From the NCBI GenBank assembly GCA_001772865.1, contig MEVD01000006.1, positions 1 through 35,171 of the forward strand: 35,171 nucleotides of DNA, written 5' to 3'. Source of the DNA: a candidate division WWE3 bacterium RIFCSPHIGHO2_02_FULL_38_14. GTDB taxonomy: Bacteria > Patescibacteriota > WWE3 > UBA101185 > UBA10185. Shown one piece after another: positions 33,320-35,171 of the stretch (within the stretch, counting starts at the first letter, position 1; each line of letters opens with the position of its first letter). Under the pieces are notes generated by a model that was not told the origin of the DNA, did not search any database, and saw only the letters and a list, made by a program, of their open reading frames with translations. A program made the translations under genes and the position numbers.

Positions 33320-34399
33320 TTAAAGTAAAGCAACAAATACCCCTAAAAATGCAAAAAATATTCCCGCCAGCCAAAACCTCATTGTTACTTTTGTTTCAGG
33401 CCATCCTAGCAGCTCAAAATGATGATGGAACGGGGCCATTAAGAAAAGTCTTTTCTTAGTAAGTTTTACAGAAAATTGTTGTAATGGGCTGGACAGTCCG
33501 TCAATTAAAAACACTCCACAAATTATAAACATTGCGATTTCGCGGTGCATTACAATAGATAAAACAACTAATACGGCACCCAATACATGAGAACCCACAT
33601 TTCCCATAAATATTCGTGCTGGAAACACGTTAAAATAAAGAAAAGGTAAAAGTGCTCCCAGCAAAGTTGCGCTAAATGTAGCCAATGAATTGTAATTCAG
33701 AAATACTGCAATCACCCAATAAGCACATATAGCAATAAAAGCAAGACCTCCCGCTAATCCGTCCAAACCATCTGTAAAAGCAACAAAATTAAGCATTGCC
33801 ATAAAAACAAAAAATATTACTACAGGATATAGAATTCCGATATGAATATCTCCAACCAGAGGAAACCAAATATAATCCCATCCTAATTTTATATATGCCC
33901 ACAGTGCCACAAAACCTGCAATTGAACCTTGAATAATAAATTTCTGGTGGGTTTTAAGCCCCGACTCATATTTGCTTCCCACCAAATCCATTGATTTAAT
34001 TAATGGCGACCAGATTTTAAGATTTGCAAATTTAAGAATCACAATCAAAGTTCTACTTAATTTCCCCGTATAAACAGCCAGTAGATTCGGCAGTCCGGAT
34101 TTTCTATAAACTTTTGATAAGTCCTCCAAAATACCAAAAAGCCCGGCTAAAGCAGACACAAAAAGAGGAAACAAAGTTTGTGTTCTAGAACGGTTAAAAA
34201 TAAAAGTTACCAATGCCACAGATATTAAAAAAACAAGTCCTCCCATAGTAGGTGTGCCCGTTTTTTTAAAGTGCGTTTCAGGTCCGTCCGTCCGCACTTC
34301 TTCACCCATCTGAAACCTGTAAACAAAATTAATCCAAAACGGATAAAGCAAAAAAGTTATAAAAAATGTTACAAAAAAATAAATCAGATCAATTAACAT
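33320..34399 (-). CDS. mraY: Phospho-MurNAc-pentapeptide translocase MraY, with catalytic substitutions
   Basis: 359 residues with about ten membrane helices; makes lipid I from UDP-MurNAc-peptide and undecaprenyl phosphate. The overall pattern is MraY: GTPTMGG near the start, FTDGLDGLAGG (D210, D213) and the MraY-specific APFHHHFE (H325-327). Three expected residues differ: the DD pair reads E92-D93, NxxNLTDGLDG reads NFVAFTDGLDG, and the MGD-xGS aspartate is N267 (codon 33599-33601). An extra cytoplasmic loop (about 120-150) is present. The start overlaps the end of murA by 11 nt. It is clearly in the MraY family by position and HHH motif; activity is an open question. Confidence 0.93.
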   Translation of the reverse strand: MLIDLIYFFVTFFITFLLYPFWINFVYRFQMGEEVRTDGPETHFKKTGTPTMGGLVFLISVALVTFIFNRSRTQTLFPLFVSALAGLFGILEDLSKVYRKSGLPNLLAVYTGKLSRTLIVILKFANLKIWSPLIKSMDLVGSKYESGLKTHQKFIIQGSIAGFVALWAYIKLGWDYIWFPLVGDIHIGILYPVVIFFVFMAMLNFVAFTDGLDGLAGGLAFIAICAYWVIAVFLNYNSLATFSATLLGALLPFLYFNVFPARIFMGNVGSHVLGAVLVVLSIVMHREIAMFIICGVFLIDGLSSPLQQFSVKLTKKRLFLMAPFHHHFELLGWPETKVTMRFWLAGIFFAFLGVFVALL

Positions 34400-35171
34400 A
34401 ACTGAATTTAGCTCCTAAACTTCCGAACTTTTCAAAAAAATCCTCGAACCCTCTGCTAATATACTCAAATCCTCCTATTTCACTCTTTCCCTCAGCATAT
34501 AGTGCCGCTAAAACCAAAACAGCTCCGGATCTTAAATCTATTATATGCGATTTTACCCCTTTAAGCTTAGTTGGTCCGGTTACTCTCGCCACTGTATACG
34601 GCTCGCCGCTTTTATTAAAGTCATAATAATCATCGCTTATCACGGGAATTAAATTTACTTCCGATGGTTTAAGAATTTCTATCTTCGCACCCATTCTGTT
34701 CAAGTCCTTGGTAAATTCGAACCTATTTATATACACTGTATCGTGAATAATGCTGACACCGTTCGCTTTAGTCGCCAGCAATACTAACAGTGATTTCCAA
34801 TGAGTCATAAAGCCGGGTGCCGGAGCAGTGTTAATTTCAACAGGTTTAAGCTCCTCATTTGCATGCCAGACTCTCATTTCATCACCGGAAAATTCGAAAT
34901 TTGCTCCCATTTTAGTCAATACATTTGTAAACGATGTAATGCCGGATTTTTCTACTCCTTTTATAGAAATATTTCCATTGGTCACCAAAGCTCCTACAGC
35001 AAATGCAACCGCCTCGTTAATATCATTTTGTACCTTAAATGAAGTACCTCTAAATATACGCTTACCTAAAATTCTGATTTTGCGCGGCTCAATTCTGTCA
35101 ATTTCAGCTCCGATAAGATTGCAGAAAGAAATTAAGTCATTGATTTCCGATTCTTCAGCAGCATTAATAAT
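34389..35171 (-). CDS. murA: UDP-GlcNAc 1-carboxyvinyltransferase-like MurA (3' part)
   Basis: The last 260 residues of an EPSP-synthase-fold MurA; the 5' end, including the PEP-binding Cys, lies outside the window. Seen are INAAEE, VYINRFEFTKDLNRMGAKI (conserved Arg), DLRSGAVLVLAAL and the final ISRGFEDFFEKFGSLGA. MurA makes UDP-GlcNAc-enolpyruvate, the first committed step to peptidoglycan. In the active-site loop PGFPTDxQ the Asp is His: PGFMTHWKS (His codon 34800-34802). The usual PDRIEAGT reads QNDINEAV. Family membership is clear, but it may be a diverged paralogue. Confidence 0.88.
   Translation of the reverse strand: MINAAEESEINDLISFCNLIGAEIDRIEPRKIRILGKRIFRGTSFKVQNDINEAVAFAVGALVTNGNISIKGVEKSGITSFTNVLTKMGANFEFSGDEMRVWHANEELKPVEINTAPAPGFMTHWKSLLVLLATKANGVSIIHDTVYINRFEFTKDLNRMGAKIEILKPSEVNLIPVISDDYYDFNKSGEPYTVARVTGPTKLKGVKSHIIDLRSGAVLVLAALYAEGKSEIGGFEYISRGFEDFFEKFGSLGAKFSYVN

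Noticed and set aside
1-35171. Alternative genetic code (TGA as Gly or Trp)
   Set aside because: TGA ends several conserved genes at the expected length (gatB, lemA, polX, the polymerase-like gene) and no in-frame TGA interrupts a conserved domain.

Overview
The window is about 35 kb of AT-rich bacterial DNA, densely packed and mostly transcribed from the minus strand. It suggests a small-genome bacterium of the Candidate Phyla Radiation (Patescibacteria), possibly near Microgenomates or Katanobacteria. This placement is inferred from gene style: GatCAB-dependent tRNA charging, class II B12-dependent ribonucleotide reductase with a salvage adenosyltransferase, a compact dcw cluster without neighbouring Mur ligases, RNHCP and LAB_N small proteins, and a monoderm-type envelope gene set. 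TGA is used as a stop (gatB, lemA, polX, the polysaccharide polymerase gene), so the standard bacterial code applies. I saw no CRISPR array, insertion sequence or prophage.

Layout. 1-1.2 kb: the 5' part of a Clp ATPase with a zinc-finger N-terminus under a CIRCE/HrcA operator, preceded by a 60-residue orphan. 1.3-7.4 kb: a gat operon (gatC-gatA-HEPN-like orphan-SDR-gatB) followed by a polA that lacks the 5' nuclease domain. 7.4-10.8 kb: htpX, lemA and a PolX/PHP polymerase. 10.8-20.6 kb: an envelope region with genes on both strands, containing four tRNAs (Asp-GTC, Gly-CCC, Thr-CGT, Val-CAC), LysM and Ig-like membrane-anchored proteins, a LAB_N protein with an MFS transporter, a Wzx/Wzy polysaccharide module with an extracytoplasmic glycoside hydrolase, a divergent GH18-like protein, and signal peptidase I. 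20.6-24.2 kb: rpmA and rplU, an RNHCP protein, a bitopic protein with a C-terminal LytR_C domain, and rodA. 24.2-27.3 kb: a cobalamin adenosyltransferase and nrdJ behind a structured leader. 27.6-35.2 kb: the division and wall cluster murA(partial)-mraY-ftsW-murG-ftsQ-ftsA-ftsZ in transcription order.

How the genes fit together. RodA, FtsW, FtsQ, FtsA, FtsZ, MraY, MurG and MurA form the elongation and division machinery. The LysM, Ig-like, GH and Wzx/Wzy genes build or modify the surface. NrdJ and the adenosyltransferase make dNTP supply dependent on corrinoid salvage.

The strongest unexpected signals are these. (1) A recurrent start arrangement, a -10-like hexamer 5-7 nt before the start codon, at about eleven genes, which predicts leaderless mRNAs; genes inside operons mostly carry Shine-Dalgarno sequences. 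(2) Loss of canonical catalytic aspartates in the adjacent MraY and MurA, and in the GH18-like protein. (3) A long hairpin directly in front of the nrdJ start codon, with competing upstream pairing partners, which looks like an unclassified regulatory RNA.
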